From positions 7,250,501 through 7,314,500 of the forward strand of contig NZ_CP018632.1 of NCBI RefSeq assembly GCF_002215215.1: 64,000 nucleotides of DNA. Direction: 5' to 3'. Position numbers and translations under genes: made by a program. This DNA is from Granulosicoccus antarcticus IMCC3135 (GTDB taxonomy: Bacteria > Pseudomonadota > Gammaproteobacteria > Granulosicoccales > Granulosicoccaceae). The notes beneath the pieces were generated by a model. That model saw only the letters and a program-made list of their open reading frames with translations. It was not told where the DNA came from and did not search any database. Below, piece after piece: positions 63,524-64,000 of the stretch (the stretch's first letter is position 1; every line of letters begins with the position of its first letter).

Positions 63524-64000
63524 TCAGACCATCCCAATACGCAAAATTGCGAAGTAGCTGCAGTCCATCAGCAGCACTTTTTTCAGGATGAAACTGACAG
63601 GCAAACAGATTGGGAGCCGCAACGGATACCGCGATGTCGTGCCCGTAATGACAAGAGCCGGTTACAACCGATTCGTCATCAGGCACACAGTAATAACTAT
63701 GGGCAAAGTAGAAACGGCTGTTATCGTCAATGCCCGCCCACATCGGATGCTTTCGCACCTGGCGCACCTGACTCCACCCCATGTGCGGTACTTTCAAGCG
63801 CACACCATCGTCCAGCAGCGGATCATCAAATCTGACGACCTTGCCTGGCACCACATTCAGGCACTCGATGCCATTGTTTTCATCGCTGGCACTCAGTAAA
63901 ACCTGATAGCCCATGCAGATGCCCAGAAATGGTCGGGTTCCAGCAATGCGGGTAATCGTTTGCGCCAGACCACTTTGTTGCAACGCAGCCATGCAGTCCG
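63519..64000 (-). CDS. hisH: Imidazole glycerol phosphate synthase glutaminase subunit (N-terminus off the edge)
   Basis: At least 160 residues are present. HisH is a class I glutaminase that feeds ammonia to HisF. The catalytic Cys lies in RPFLGICMGYQVLL, and the His and Glu in ACQFHPEKSAADG; FAHSYYCVP and PHMGWSQV are typical. The frame continues to the window edge (Asp-Cys before MAAL, as in GAFGDCM), so about 50 N-terminal residues are missing. It is upstream of hisA in the his operon. Confidence 0.95.
   Translation of the reverse strand, partial: DCMAALQQSGLAQTITRIAGTRPFLGICMGYQVLLSASDENNGIECLNVVPGKVVRFDDPLLDDGVRLKVPHMGWSQVRQVRKHPMWAGIDDNSRFYFAHSYYCVPDDESVVTGSCHYGHDIAVSVAAPNLFACQFHPEKSAADGLQLLRNFAYWDGLS

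Overview
The window reads as chromosomal DNA of a free-living gammaproteobacterium. The evidence is gene content and order: rnt-arfB-grxD-sodB-argD-argF, fadBA, hisHAFIE followed directly by tatABC, gpmI, uup, ibaG, glnS and a TfpX/TfpZ-type pilin accessory gene. A Granulosicoccus-like marine lineage is possible, but that is a guess from gene style only.

Layout. 1-6.7 kb: housekeeping genes (RNase T, ArfB, monothiol glutaredoxin, superoxide dismutase, ArgD-ArgF), one unknown gene and an orphan pilin accessory protein. 6.7-13.9 kb: envelope genes on the minus strand, namely an outer-membrane barrel with a Wza-type export protein, then a quinoprotein-dehydrogenase-like secreted protein with a five-heme lipoprotein. 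14-24.6 kb: a TTC38-like TPR protein, an alpha/beta hydrolase, and a six-gene peptide uptake and degradation operon (M20 hydrolase, binding protein, two permeases, fused double ATPase, P1 peptidase), then a histidine phosphatase. 24.7-33.1 kb: beta-oxidation (fadBA, a large acyl-CoA dehydrogenase), an AraC-type regulator and citrate synthase.

33.2-41.4 kb is an AT-rich accessory island ending at a tRNA-Thr(TGT). It holds an unrecognised membrane-protein pair, a resolvase relic, an IS3-like relic, tiny overlapping ORFs, and a COG2865-type AlbA_2/HATPase gene. That last gene is broken twice: by a complete IS66 element with a perfect 8-bp target duplication, and by a 10-bp tandem duplication. 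The resolvase relic is also broken by an exact 10-bp tandem duplication.

41.6-64 kb returns to core genes: coaX, birA, an M61 peptidase, glnS, two LysM lipoproteins, sixA, small proteins, ibaG, an unknown 313-residue protein, uup, a Y1/HUH transposase gene, gpmI, tatCBA and the his operon, which runs off the right edge.

The most striking pattern is a dispersed 13-mer, AGACACCCATAAA. It occurs nine times exactly and about ten more times with one or a few changes, all between 29.5 and 63.5 kb. It lies between genes or in linkers and C-terminal tails of otherwise conserved proteins, where it often encodes Asp-Thr-His-Lys, and it is often locally duplicated. It behaves like an uptake-signal-type or other genome-wide repeated word, but its function is unknown.
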